A stretch of 64,000 nucleotides of DNA. It comes from Sulfitobacter faviae. GTDB taxonomy: Bacteria; Pseudomonadota; Alphaproteobacteria; Rhodobacterales; Rhodobacteraceae. How positions within the stretch are numbered: the first letter of the stretch is position 1; each line of letters starts with the position of its first letter. The DNA lies in NCBI RefSeq assembly GCF_029870955.1, contig NZ_PGFQ01000001.1, positions 1,364,001-1,428,000 on the forward strand, given 5' to 3'. The translations under genes were made by a program, and so were the position numbers. The notes under the pieces are model-generated. The model worked only from the letters and a program-made list of their open reading frames with translations. It did not search any database and had not been told where the DNA came from. Positions 48,191 through 57,515 of the stretch are shown here, piece after piece.

Positions 48191-48753
48191 AAGAATCTGT
48201 CCTGCGCGATGACGAGGATCACCAGCGCGCCGAACATGTAAAACGCGGGGCCAAAGCCCACATCGGCCAGATCGGCCACTTTGACCAGCGCCACGGCACA
48301 GCCGATGGCAAAAACCTCGGCCATCGACCAAGGGCGCAGTTCCTCCGACAGGCGAAAGGCGGCGACGGCATGGCGCGCGGGCGGGCGATCCAGCACCACG
48401 GGGATCAGCACATAGAGCGTCAGCAGCACTCGCAAGAGCGGGATGAAAAAGATCAGCGCCGCCGTGGCCAGCGACAAGAGGATCATCGGCCCGCCGGAAA
48501 AGGCAAGTGCTGCATCCAGCACCGACACCGCGTTGCTGGCCCCCGCCGCGTCGATGGTGAGAAAAGGAAAGACCGCCGCCCCGATGATCAAGACCATGAC
48601 CGCCACCGCCACGGCGATGATCTGCAACCCGGCGTTTCTGCGGGGCGTGATCAGGGCGGTATGGCACCGCTCACAACTCGCCCGCTCCCCATGCGCGGGG
48701 CGGCGCAGCCGATAGACGGCGTCGCATTGCGGACAGACGATCAATTCGTCCAT
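48142..48753 (-). CDS. pqiA: PqiA-family inner-membrane protein, first domain gene
   Basis: A 203-residue PqiA unit. Start ATG 48753 (MDELIVCPQCDAVYRLRRPA); a TTG six bases earlier is possible. It has a zinc ribbon (CPQC, CERC) and four helices (IIAVAVAVMVLIIGAAVFPF and following). It is the first gene of the operon, which runs on through the second pqiA, pqiB and pqiC. Confidence 0.87.
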   Translation of the reverse strand: MDELIVCPQCDAVYRLRRPAHGERASCERCHTALITPRRNAGLQIIAVAVAVMVLIIGAAVFPFLTIDAAGASNAVSVLDAALAFSGGPMILLSLATAALIFFIPLLRVLLTLYVLIPVVLDRPPARHAVAAFRLSEELRPWSMAEVFAIGCAVALVKVADLADVGFGPAFYMFGALVILVIAQDRFLCKWSVWNSLEHPKTS

Positions 48754-48945
48754 GGGCAATTCGGCAAGGGGGTGTCGGGGCGATCCATTCTGAACGCATA
48801 TATGACGCCGCCCTTTGACGTATCAACAAATATTCACCGCCCTGTGGCGCATCTGCACCGGCGGATCATCGCCCTCGCGCGAATGTGAGGGGAACAGGCG
48901 GCCATGCAGACCGTTGGTCTAGCAGAAATGACAAAGGAGAAAGCA

Positions 48946-49506
48946 ATGACCGATATCACCAATGCAAAGATCCTGATCCTCGCCACCAATGGCTTTGAGC
49001 AGTCCGAACTGGAAAAACCCCTGAACGATCTGCGCGACCGCGGCGCCACCGTCCATGTGGCCACGCCCGACGGCAATGAGATCAAGGGTTGGGACGAAGA
49101 TGACTGGGGCAACACCGTGCCCGCAGACCTCGCCCTTCGGGACGTGAATGTCGACGACTACCAAGGCATCGTGCTGCCCGGTGGCCAGATCAACCCCGAC
49201 CTGCTGCGCGCCAACGAAGACGCGGTGGCTCTGATCCGCAAGTTCCACGACAGCGGCAAAACCGTCGCCGCTATCTGCCACGCCCCGTGGCTGCTGATCG
49301 AGGCGGGCATCATCAAGGGCCGCAAGGCGACCTCCTTTTCCTCCATCGCGACGGATGTGAAGAACGCCGGTGCGCATTACGAAGACAGCGAAGTGGTGGC
49401 CGACCAAGGCATCGTGACCAGCCGCTCGCCCGAGGATCTCGACGCTTTCGTCGCCAAGATCGTCGAGGAAATTGAAGAGGGCAAACACGACCGCAAAGCG
49501 GCCTGA
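48946..49506 (+). CDS. DJ-1/PfpI family protein
   Basis: A 186-residue PfpI-type protein. ATG 48946 follows AAAGGAGAAAGCA. The catalytic triad region is KTVAAICHAPWLLIEAGIIK (nucleophilic Cys and His), and an early Glu lies in ATNGFEQSELEKPL. Members act as deglycases, chaperones or stress proteins, and which applies here is unknown. A strong terminator follows. Confidence 0.9.
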   Translation: MTDITNAKILILATNGFEQSELEKPLNDLRDRGATVHVATPDGNEIKGWDEDDWGNTVPADLALRDVNVDDYQGIVLPGGQINPDLLRANEDAVALIRKFHDSGKTVAAICHAPWLLIEAGIIKGRKATSFSSIATDVKNAGAHYEDSEVVADQGIVTSRSPEDLDAFVAKIVEEIEEGKHDRKAA

Positions 49507-49530
49507 GCCTTGCCTCTGTGACGAGATTTA

Positions 49531-49557
49531 CCCCCGGTCCTGTGGCCGGGGGTTTTT
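49531..49557 (+). terminator. Intrinsic terminator of the DJ-1/PfpI gene
   Basis: Stem CCCCCGG (49531-49537) with CCGGGGG (49546-49552), followed by TTTTT. It lies 25 bases after the stop. The convergent CoA-transferase gene ends at its T tract. Confidence 0.88.
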
Positions 49558-50660
49558 CATGCGCGGTCGCGCGGCAGACCAAGTTCGGCCAGCACCGCAT
49601 CGGTATCCGCGCCGATGGCCCGTGGGGGGCTGGGCATCTGTGGCGCGGCACCGTCAAACCGCGGCGCTTGGCCTGATTGCAACACGCCATCGACCCTCAT
49701 CACATTGCCCCGCGCCGCCATCTGCGGATGATCCGGCGCTTCGGAAAAGCTGAGCACTGGGGCCACGCAGGCATCTGAACCGTCGAAATGCGCCGCCCAG
49801 TCGTCCCGGGCGCGGGTGGCAAAGATCGCGGAGAACTCGGCGATACGCGCCTCCCATGTCGTCCTGTCGTTCTGGCTCTCGGCAAGCTCCGCAGGCAGGC
49901 CCAACTTCTCTAACAGGATCGCGTAGAACTGCGGCTCCAAAGCCCCGACCGAGATGAATTTCCCATCCGCACAGGTGTAGCAACGGTAAAACGGCGCGGC
50001 CCCGTCAAGCCAATTGGCGGCACGCTCTTCGGTCCACGCGCCTTGGGCCAGCATGCCATGGATCAGCCCCATCATCGCAGGCACCCCATCGACCATCGCG
50101 GCGTCGACGACTTGGCCCTTGCCTGTCACACCGCGTTCGATCACAGCCGCAAGGATGCCGAACAGCAAGAACATCGTTCCGCCGCCGTAATCCGCCACCA
50201 TGTTCAAGGGCGGCACCGGGGGCGTATCGGCGCGGCCCATGGCATGGAGTGCCCCTGTTAGAGCCAGATAGTTGATGTCATGCCCCGCCGTCTGCGCCCA
50301 TGGGCCGGTCTGGCCCCAGCCGGTCATGCGGCCATAGATCAGGGCCTCGGGGCAGTCGTCGGGGCCAAGGCCCAAACGTTCCATCACGCCGGGGCGAAAC
50401 CCTTCGATCAGCACATCGGCAGAAGCAATCAGCGCCTTCGCCGCGGCGATCCCTTCGGCCGCTTTCAGGTTCAACACCACCGACCGCTTGCCGCGCCGGT
50501 TGATGTCCGACGGCTCCGCCGGGGCGGCTTTGCGGTCAACCGTGATGACATCCGCGCCTAGATCGGCCAGCAGTTGCCCCGCCAGCGGCGCGGGGCCAAG
50601 GCCGGAAAACTCCACCACCCTGAGCGAGGCCAGCGGCCCTTTGCGCGCCGCCCCGCTCAT
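49557..50660 (-). CDS. CaiB/BaiF-type (class III) CoA-transferase
   Basis: A 367-residue protein, last gene of the five-gene cluster. ATG 50660 overlaps the previous stop (ATGA). Family motifs are LRVVEFSGLGPAPLAGQLLA, then DVLIEGFRPGVMERLGLGPD and GRMTGWGQTGPWAQTAGHDI with the conserved active-site Asp. Relatives include alpha-methylacyl-CoA racemase and CoA-transferases. Substrate is unknown. In this setting it may supply or recover an acyl-CoA for the C45 acyltransferase next to it. Confidence 0.85.
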   Translation of the reverse strand: MSGAARKGPLASLRVVEFSGLGPAPLAGQLLADLGADVITVDRKAAPAEPSDINRRGKRSVVLNLKAAEGIAAAKALIASADVLIEGFRPGVMERLGLGPDDCPEALIYGRMTGWGQTGPWAQTAGHDINYLALTGALHAMGRADTPPVPPLNMVADYGGGTMFLLFGILAAVIERGVTGKGQVVDAAMVDGVPAMMGLIHGMLAQGAWTEERAANWLDGAAPFYRCYTCADGKFISVGALEPQFYAILLEKLGLPAELAESQNDRTTWEARIAEFSAIFATRARDDWAAHFDGSDACVAPVLSFSEAPDHPQMAARGNVMRVDGVLQSGQAPRFDGAAPQMPSPPRAIGADTDAVLAELGLPRDRA

Positions 50661-51628
50661 GCCGCCCCCGGCACCAAGACCTGCCGCGCCCCTTCGGTGA
50701 AATCCGTCAGCGACAGCGCCCATGTCGTGCCGGGCCAGCGCAACTCCATCTCGCGTTTGCGCGGACGGTAGACGGCGGTGTAAAGCGTGCCAAACCCGGC
50801 GTTGAAGGCCGTGGAATAGAGCGGCGGCTTGAGGAAGGCGCCGATGAACTTCTCCTCCGGGTCGCGGTGCAGACGCAGACGTTGCAACAGGTAGCGCTCA
50901 CGCTCGACCGTGGCGGTAAAGCGGGCGTGGCTGATCCACTCCACATTCTCTTGATGATTGGTCGCCACCGCGGCGCGGGTGATGACAGCGGGGCGATCAG
51001 GGGCCATCATGGCTGTCAGGTAACTGCGCTTTCGGTCGAGTACGGTGACGTTGTAGCTCATATGCGTGGGCACCCGCGCCAGCACCTCGCCCGCCTCCTG
51101 CGCGGTTTCGCAGGTCTGCAAGACATAGCGCAGGATCAGCGGCACGCCGAAGCCTTCGCCCACCACACGCCGCCCGCCAAAGGTGAGCGAGATCGACAGC
51201 CCTGCATCATTCACCCCGTCGACCAGCCCCCAAAGCCCATCGGAGGTGCCCATGACCTGCCGCCCCTGCCAGCCCGTGCGTAGCACCATCGCGTCAAAGG
51301 CATTGGGGTTATAGTCATAGTTGCGCACCATGACCGGCTCTTTCCCCGCCCAGATCGCCTGCGAACAGGCCGACAGATAGGGCGGCGGGCAATAGAAACT
51401 AAGGAAGCGCGCCGCGTGATCGCCGCCGCCTGCAAGACTGCAAAGCTGGTCATAAAGCGGCAGCATCTCAGGCATATGCTGGGCCAGCGCACGGCGGCAT
51501 TGGGCATAGGTCGGGCGCGCGGCCTCCCCTTCCTTCAGCCACCATGCGTGGTAATCAGGCCAATAGGCCGCGAAGAGACCGGCCCATTTGGGGCCGGGCT
51601 CGTCTTCGGACAATGCGCGCCAGTACAT
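50657..51628 (-). CDS. C45-type (acyl-CoA:6-APA-like) autoproteolytic acyltransferase/hydrolase
   Basis: A 323-residue Ntn-hydrolase family protein. In the relatives, self-cleavage exposes an N-terminal Cys; the likely residue is Cys88 in PPYLSACSQAIWAGKEPV, followed by the oxyanion region VMVRNYDYNPNAFDAMV. GLWGLVDGVNDAGLSISLTF and VATNHQENVEW are further family marks. The penicillin-side-chain acyltransferase works with acyl-CoA and amines; other members cleave amides. It lies between the ATP-grasp and CoA-transferase genes. Confidence 0.82.
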   Translation of the reverse strand: MYWRALSEDEPGPKWAGLFAAYWPDYHAWWLKEGEAARPTYAQCRRALAQHMPEMLPLYDQLCSLAGGGDHAARFLSFYCPPPYLSACSQAIWAGKEPVMVRNYDYNPNAFDAMVLRTGWQGRQVMGTSDGLWGLVDGVNDAGLSISLTFGGRRVVGEGFGVPLILRYVLQTCETAQEAGEVLARVPTHMSYNVTVLDRKRSYLTAMMAPDRPAVITRAAVATNHQENVEWISHARFTATVERERYLLQRLRLHRDPEEKFIGAFLKPPLYSTAFNAGFGTLYTAVYRPRKREMELRWPGTTWALSLTDFTEGARQVLVPGAA

Positions 51629-51645
51629 CGCGGCCTTTCATCTCG

Positions 51646-53103
51646 TTACAGGATCTTGAACGCCGGATCAGAAAGCTCTGGACCGGCCGAGGCGGTGGGC
51701 AAGGGTTTGCCATCCACACTGCGTTTGATCCCATGAATCCACTTTTTCGCGCGTTCGTTCAACTGGAAAGACTTGGTCATCGACCGACCCCGCGTCACGA
51801 GGATGCCGATATCGGCCCCTTCGTAGCGATAGTCCCCCGGTTGCAGGATGCGCAGGAAGAAGGCCTCGTTCTCGCTTTCGACCGCGCGGCGGTGATAGTC
51901 GAAACGATCAAAGACGACGGTGCCGTCCTCCTTCATCTTATAGATCCCGGTCTCGGGCGCCTCGGTGCAGATGTCGACACTGTCTTCGGTGTGTTTGATG
52001 ACCATCTGGCTCCAGCCGTCGATATTGTCCGGATCGGCCCAGCGGGCATTCAACTCATCCACGTCGAGGGTGAACTTCTTGCGGCTGAACTCCAGCAGAT
52101 GGAACAGGAACAGCGGCGCGTCGGCATGGGCGAAGGCCGCGTGGTTGGTCATGGAACTCGCGCCGGTGATCCGCGGGTTCAACTCGCCCAGCCACAAGTC
52201 GCCGGTCTTCTTGTCGATTAGGAAATCGAGCTCGAAATAGCCGCGATAGCCCTCTTTCCGCAACTGCTCGCCGAACTTGAAGGTCAGATCGCGCGCCTTC
52301 TCGCGGACCTTGGGCGGGAAGGCGGTGGCGAGGATCTCGTTGCCGCACCAGCCGCCGCGATAGGGGGTCAATTCCTTGAAGCCGACCAGTTCGGTCATCA
52401 GCGGGCCGACGATGGTGCCCTCCTTGGTGGCGCAGGCCTCGATCGCGGCACCGCGACAGTCGATCCGCTTCATGATCTTAATCTCGCCCTCGCCCACGAT
52501 CTCGCTCTCGTGGCGGCGGAAATCGGCCTCGGACTTGATGAAGAAGGTGGTATGCCCGCTGTCGCCATAGGCCGATTGCAGCACGAGGTCATGGCCCAGA
52601 TCGGCTTTCTCGCAGATCTCGCGCAGGTGGTCGTAGCTTTTCACCTCGCTCAGCGTGTTGGGCACGGAAGGCACGCCGGCCTTGTTGCCGATGCGCACCG
52701 TCTCGATCTTGTTGTCCATCGACTGGCGCAGCTTGGCTTTCGGGAACCAGACCTCGGCGCCCAGCTCCTTGCTCAGGCGCTCGGTCTCTTCGTCGAACAT
52801 CAGGAAGACGAACTTGGGCTTGCCCCCGCGGCGCTTGATGAAGTCGATGACCTCCTTGTGCTGCAGCAGGTAGTTGTTGATGTCCTCGATGCTCTGGAAC
52901 TCCGCATGGGGCTGTTCCGAGGGGCAAAAGACGTTGGGATGCTTGCCGCCGTAGCAGTCGATGTAGCAGATGTACTTGAAATTCTTTACCCATTCATCGA
53001 GGCCCAGCAGATTGAAGTTGGTGGCCGAGATGAAATAGACCGGGTCCTCGTTTCGGTGAAAGAACCGGCGGATTTCGGAGATATTCTTGAGAATTTTTGC
53101 CAT
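51646..53103 (-). CDS. ATP-grasp ligase of unknown substrate
   Basis: A 485-residue protein. ATG 53103 (MAKILKNISEIRRFFHRNED) has AAGGACC upstream. The ATP-grasp fold is seen in HDLVLQSAYGDSGHTTFFIK (nucleotide-binding loop) and GYFELDFLIDKKTGDLWLGE with the metal-binding ELNPRITGASSMTNH. Such enzymes join a carboxylate to an amine or thiol through an acyl phosphate. The N-terminal half is not one I recognise. It lies 17 bases after the decarboxylase, so an amine acceptor from that enzyme is a fair guess. Confidence 0.82.
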   Translation of the reverse strand: MAKILKNISEIRRFFHRNEDPVYFISATNFNLLGLDEWVKNFKYICYIDCYGGKHPNVFCPSEQPHAEFQSIEDINNYLLQHKEVIDFIKRRGGKPKFVFLMFDEETERLSKELGAEVWFPKAKLRQSMDNKIETVRIGNKAGVPSVPNTLSEVKSYDHLREICEKADLGHDLVLQSAYGDSGHTTFFIKSEADFRRHESEIVGEGEIKIMKRIDCRGAAIEACATKEGTIVGPLMTELVGFKELTPYRGGWCGNEILATAFPPKVREKARDLTFKFGEQLRKEGYRGYFELDFLIDKKTGDLWLGELNPRITGASSMTNHAAFAHADAPLFLFHLLEFSRKKFTLDVDELNARWADPDNIDGWSQMVIKHTEDSVDICTEAPETGIYKMKEDGTVVFDRFDYHRRAVESENEAFFLRILQPGDYRYEGADIGILVTRGRSMTKSFQLNERAKKWIHGIKRSVDGKPLPTASAGPELSDPAFKIL

Positions 53104-53120
53104 GTCGTAGGTCCTTTTGG

Positions 53121-55855
53121 TCAAACGGGTGAAGAAGAAAGGTCTTTGCGGCGCACGCGTTTCAATGCCTCCGCGGTAAAGACGCGCAGGCCCAGATCGG
53201 GCCGGTATCCGTGGATCTCGCTCACATCGAGCGCGCGCATGAAGTCGAGAATTTCCTGACTGACGACCTGTCCGGGGACGAGGATCGGAAAGCCGGGCGG
53301 ATAGGGGATGATGAAGCTGGCCGAGACCACCGTGTCGCCCGCGTCCATGACCTCTTGCAAGGATCCGTTCAGGTCGAGGTAGTCACAGTTCTTCTCATCA
53401 TAGGCGAGGAAGAAGGGCGTGCGAATGTCGCCCTCGGGCGTGTCAGCGGCGCGGAAGGCTTCGTGGAAGCAACTGAAATCCGGCAGCGGCGGGTAGTTCT
53501 CCATCAGATTGGTGACGCGCCGGTCGAATGACAGCCGCTCCATCCGGCTGGCATCGTCCAAAAGATCGTCGAGCGATTTGGCGATCTCCACCAGCACTTC
53601 GATCAGATAGGCCACGGACGAGCGCGTGGTGCCGATGTTGGTCATGAACAGAACGGTATTGCGCGAGGTCTTGTTGATCTGGATGCCGTATTTGTCCATC
53701 AGGATCTGGGTCTTGAAGGTATCGCCATCCCAGCCTGTGCCGCCCACGGCGAGGGTCACGCGGGTCGCGTCGAGCACGAATTCATCCTGCTCCCAACAAT
53801 CCCACATGTCGGTCCAACCCTGCTCAACGTCATAGTAGCTGGTGACGCCGCTTTCGCGGTGCTGTTCGGGGATCATGTCCCCGGCGGAGAGCACTTTGAA
53901 ATACTTGCGTAAGAGAGGGTGTTCGCTGATCGCGCGGCGCATCGACATTGCCGCTTCGACCTGCCGTTGGACAAACTCGAACCCTTCGAGTTCGACCTGA
54001 CGCCGCCCCACGTCGAGCGAGGCGATGATCTGATAGTTCGGCGAGGTCGAAGTGTGGGTCATATAGGCTTCGTGGAAGCTCTGCTCGACCTCGCCTTTGA
54101 AATCCTGATCGTTGACATGAATCATCGAGCCCTGCCGCAGCGAGGTCAGCGTCTTGTGGGTCGATTGCGTGGCATAGGCCCGCACCCGCGCCTGCGGCGG
54201 GGGATCAGCCGGGTGTTGAGCAGGGTCTCATCATCCGCGTCCTTCAGGGTCTTTTGCTGGGCCTCATAGGCGGCGGCATGGGCCTCGGACTTGAACTTCG
54301 CCCGCAGGGTATTGGCCGCGTTCATCGCGGTGCGCTGGCGATATGTGGGACTAAACCGTGCAAAAGCGAACCATGCCTCGTCCCAGAGGAAGATGAGGTC
54401 GGGCTTGATCGCCAGACATTCCTCCATCACCCGCTCGACGTTGTAGACCAGACCATCGAAGGTGCAGTTGGTCAGCAAGAGCATCCGCACCCGGTCGAGC
54501 TTGCCCGCCGCCCTCAGCTCCAGCAACCGCTCCTTGATCTCGCGCAGCGGCACCGCGCCGTACATCGAGTATTCGTTGAGCGGATAGCTGTCGAGGTAGC
54601 TGACCTGCGCGCCCGCGAGCACCATGCCGTAGTGGTGGCTCTTGTGGCAGTCGCGGTCGACCAACACGATGTCGCCGGGCCGCACCAGTGCCTGCACCAC
54701 GATCTTGTTGCAGGTCGAGGTGCCATTGGTGGCGAAAAACGTCTGTTTAGAGCCAAAGGCGCGGCTAGCCAGTTCCTGCGCCTCTTTGATCGGTCCATGT
54801 GGCTCTAGCAGGCTGTCGAGGCCGCCCGAGGTCGCCGAGGTCTCTGCAAGAAAGATATTCGGCCCGTAGAACGCCCCCATGTCCTGAATCCAGTGACTCC
54901 GGGTGATCGACTTGCCACGGCTGATCGGCATGGCATGGAAGACGCCGGTGGGCTGTTTGGAATATTCCACCAGCGCGGTGAAGAAGGGCGACTTGTTGCG
55001 CGCCTGCACCCCGCGCAGGATATTGAGGTGCAACTCCATGAAGTCTTCCTGATTGTAGAAGACCCGCCGACAAATCCCCAGATCGAGCCCGGCGATATCC
55101 TCGACCGAGCGTTCGGTGACCAGATAGGCATCAAGCTCGGGCCGGACCTTGGCGATCATCCGGCAAAGCTCTGGGCCATAGCTCTCAGGCTGAAGCGCGT
55201 CGATCTCATCCTGCCCGCCCGCGCGGGCGAGGTAGCGGGTCAGGATCTGTTGATCGACTTTCGATTTCAGCGTCAGGCCGGGGCGGACGACGATGGCTTG
55301 AATATTGTGGTTGAACATCACCGCGATCAGCGCGTCTTCGAGGCTGGGCACCACGACGGCTTCGTAGATGAACGGGTCTTCGGTCCGGCGCATGCGGGTG
55401 ACATTGCTGCGCAGCCAGCGTTCTTGCTGTTCATTCACATTGTCGACGATCAGCACTTCGAAATAGGGTTTCGCCAGCGCTCGCGCCTCGGGCGGCAGCA
55501 TCGCCTCGTCGTCATGCTCGTCCTGATCCAGACTGTCGCGTTCCAACGGGATGGTGCGGCGGCGGTAAGCGCCGGTGGTCAGCGCACGAGTCACCCGGTT
55601 CACGGCAAAGGCCAGATCCTCGAAATTGCCATGGGCGAACTGGCGACGCATGTGGTCAAAAGCGGACATGCCCGGAAAGGCCCAATAGGGCTCAATCAGG
55701 GCCAGTGACTCAAACAGCGCCTCGATTTCCTTGCGCCCCTGCGCCGCGTTCTTGCCTTTCGGATCGCGCGACATGGCGGCGGCGGCGGCGCGCAGGGCGC
55801 TCCACCGATCCGACCGCAGTTGAATGGCCGAGGAATAGTCGTTCATAGAATGCAT
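53121..55855 (-). pseudogene. Orn/Lys/Arg decarboxylase (fold type I), one-base frameshift as read
   Basis: A large PLP-dependent decarboxylase, about 911 residues when repaired. After an N-terminal wing domain, the PLP domain shows FFATNGTSTCNKIVVQALVR, HKSHHYGMVLAGAQVSYLDS and LIFLWDEAWFAFARF. The frame is lost at GGGGG 54199-54203. One added base gives LIPPPQARVRAYATQSTHKT, which holds the Schiff-base Lys (STHKTLTSLRQGS, about residue 570). The C-terminal domain ends in 53121. The group acts on Arg, Lys or Orn; which one is not determinable here. ATG 55855 follows GAGGA. Confidence 0.88.
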
Positions 55856-55921
55856 CAGTCGTCCTCTGCTGGAGGGCCGACCGATGCGTCAGGTAGCGCT
55901 TTGCGCGAACCTAACCCCGGC

Positions 55922-57004
55922 CTAGCCGCTGGTATTGTCGTTCTGCCCGGGTGTGTCGGGCGTTGTCTGTGGGTCGGGCGTGCCCGCAGCCGGGGCCACG
56001 GGCGCCGGTGTCTGGGCCACCTCGGGCGCCGTCCCGGCGGTGGGGCTGGCAAGCGGCTCAGGCGGGAAACCGTTCTTGCCCTTATAGGTCGGGATCTCGG
56101 CAGGCACCTGCTGGGCGGGCACATCGACATGCAGCCCCGCGCGGCTGCCCTGTTGCGGGATTTCAAGCGGGCCAAGGGTGTGCAGGAAGGCATCCGCGCC
56201 GCTGTCACGGTCATAGACCGGGAAGTCTGTCGGGCGGTCGCGGAAGGATTTGAGCAGTTGGCCCAAGCCCTTCATCCCCGTCTCACGCTGACGGCGCACC
56301 ATGTTGAGGTCGATCTCGATCGGGAACATATCCTCTTGCCCCGCCGATTGGTGCAGCACCATCGAAGTCGGGTCGACCACGCAGGAGCGGCCCACGCCCC
56401 CGGCGCCGAGGCCATTCACGTCGAAGATATAGCACTGGAACTGCGCCGCCGTGGCGCGCGCGATGGCAAGTTCCGCATCGCGGTCGGTGGTGCCGGTCAG
56501 CACCGGGTGCAGCAGCACCTCGACCCCTTGCGAGGTCAACTGCCGCGTCGTTTCGGGGAACCACATGTCATAGCAGATCGACAGGCCAAAGCGGCCCACG
56601 TCCGGTACGTCGAAGATGCAGAACTCGTTGCCCGCCGCGATCCCGGCCTCATAGGGCCGGAAGGGGAACATCTTGGCATAGCGGCGGACCACTTCGCCTT
56701 CGGGGTTGATGACGACCGAGGTGTTATACACGCGGCCATCCTCGGGATGCTTGAGGAACATCGAACCGGGGATCAGCCAGACCCGGTGCCGCCGCGCAGC
56801 GGCCTGAAACTGTTCGATCGTCTCATTCTCGGGCGGCAGGGCAAACCGGTCAAGCGGGCCGAAGGGCGCCAGTTCGGAGAACAGCACCATCTGCGTCCAA
56901 GGGAAACGCGCCATCAGAATGTCGAGCCGCTGGATCATACCCTCGACATTGGGCTGCAAGGCATTGACGTACATCTGCACGCCGGCAATCGCGAAAGGGG
57001 TCAT
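55922..57004 (-). CDS. Nitrilase-superfamily amidohydrolase with low-complexity tail
   Basis: A 360-residue carbon-nitrogen hydrolase, first gene of the cluster. The catalytic triad is visible: Glu44 (LFSELAPFG), Lys111 (YAKMFPFRPYEAG) and Cys144 (LSICYDMWFPETTR). The family includes N-carbamoylputrescine amidase, beta-ureidopropionase and amide hydrolases. Residues 300-360 are Pro/Ala/Thr-rich and probably disordered, unusual for the family. It ends 66 bases before the decarboxylase start. Confidence 0.88.
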   Translation of the reverse strand: MTPFAIAGVQMYVNALQPNVEGMIQRLDILMARFPWTQMVLFSELAPFGPLDRFALPPENETIEQFQAAARRHRVWLIPGSMFLKHPEDGRVYNTSVVINPEGEVVRRYAKMFPFRPYEAGIAAGNEFCIFDVPDVGRFGLSICYDMWFPETTRQLTSQGVEVLLHPVLTGTTDRDAELAIARATAAQFQCYIFDVNGLGAGGVGRSCVVDPTSMVLHQSAGQEDMFPIEIDLNMVRRQRETGMKGLGQLLKSFRDRPTDFPVYDRDSGADAFLHTLGPLEIPQQGSRAGLHVDVPAQQVPAEIPTYKGKNGFPPEPLASPTAGTAPEVAQTPAPVAPAAGTPDPQTTPDTPGQNDNTSG

Positions 57005-57071
57005 GCGTGAATACTCCGAACTACGCGGCGCAATGGACCATTTCCTTGCCTATCTCCGCGAAGCACCTGTC

Positions 57072-57503
57072 TTACGCCCTCACGACCAGAACGGAAACAG
57101 GGGAACGACGCACAATGCGGTCGGCGTTGGAGCCGACGAGGAATTCGCGCAGGCTGTCGGGGTGCTCGGACCCCATGACCACCAGATCGGCGTTTGATTT
57201 CTTTATCGTTTTCAGCGCCTCGCGGTGGATCTTGCCGAATTTCAGGTGCTGCTTCACCTTTACGTCATCAGGCACCTCACGCTCGACCAGCTGTTCAAGC
57301 GCCTTGGCCGCGCGGCCCGTGGCCTGTTTCTCGTAATCCGCGGGAAAGAACCCTTCGACCAGCGGCGTGCCCATATCCGGCACGACCGAGAGGATATGCA
57401 GCGTGCCTTTGGAGAGGCGGATCATATCAATCGCCTGCGGCAGCGCCTTTTCCCATGATTTCGGGTCGCTCAGATCAACTGTCAGCAGAATGTTATCGAA
57501 CAT
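57072..57503 (-). CDS. Universal stress protein, UspA family
   Basis: A 143-residue single Usp domain. MFDNILLTVDLSDPKSWEKA starts it and DLVVMGSEHPDSLREFLVGS with final VRRSPVSVLVVRA gives the nucleotide-binding G-x2-G-x9-G-like end. It lies 12 bases after the TRAP permease stop and is probably in the same transcript; UspA proteins are found in several TRAP operons. Confidence 0.9.
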   Translation of the reverse strand: MFDNILLTVDLSDPKSWEKALPQAIDMIRLSKGTLHILSVVPDMGTPLVEGFFPADYEKQATGRAAKALEQLVEREVPDDVKVKQHLKFGKIHREALKTIKKSNADLVVMGSEHPDSLREFLVGSNADRIVRRSPVSVLVVRA

Positions 57504-57515
57504 GATGCGCCCTCC

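Noticed and set aside
47525..48667. A 380-residue protein starting at 48667
   Set aside because: The extra N-terminal part is an out-of-frame reading of the upstream pqiA gene; the zinc ribbon and helices begin after 48190.
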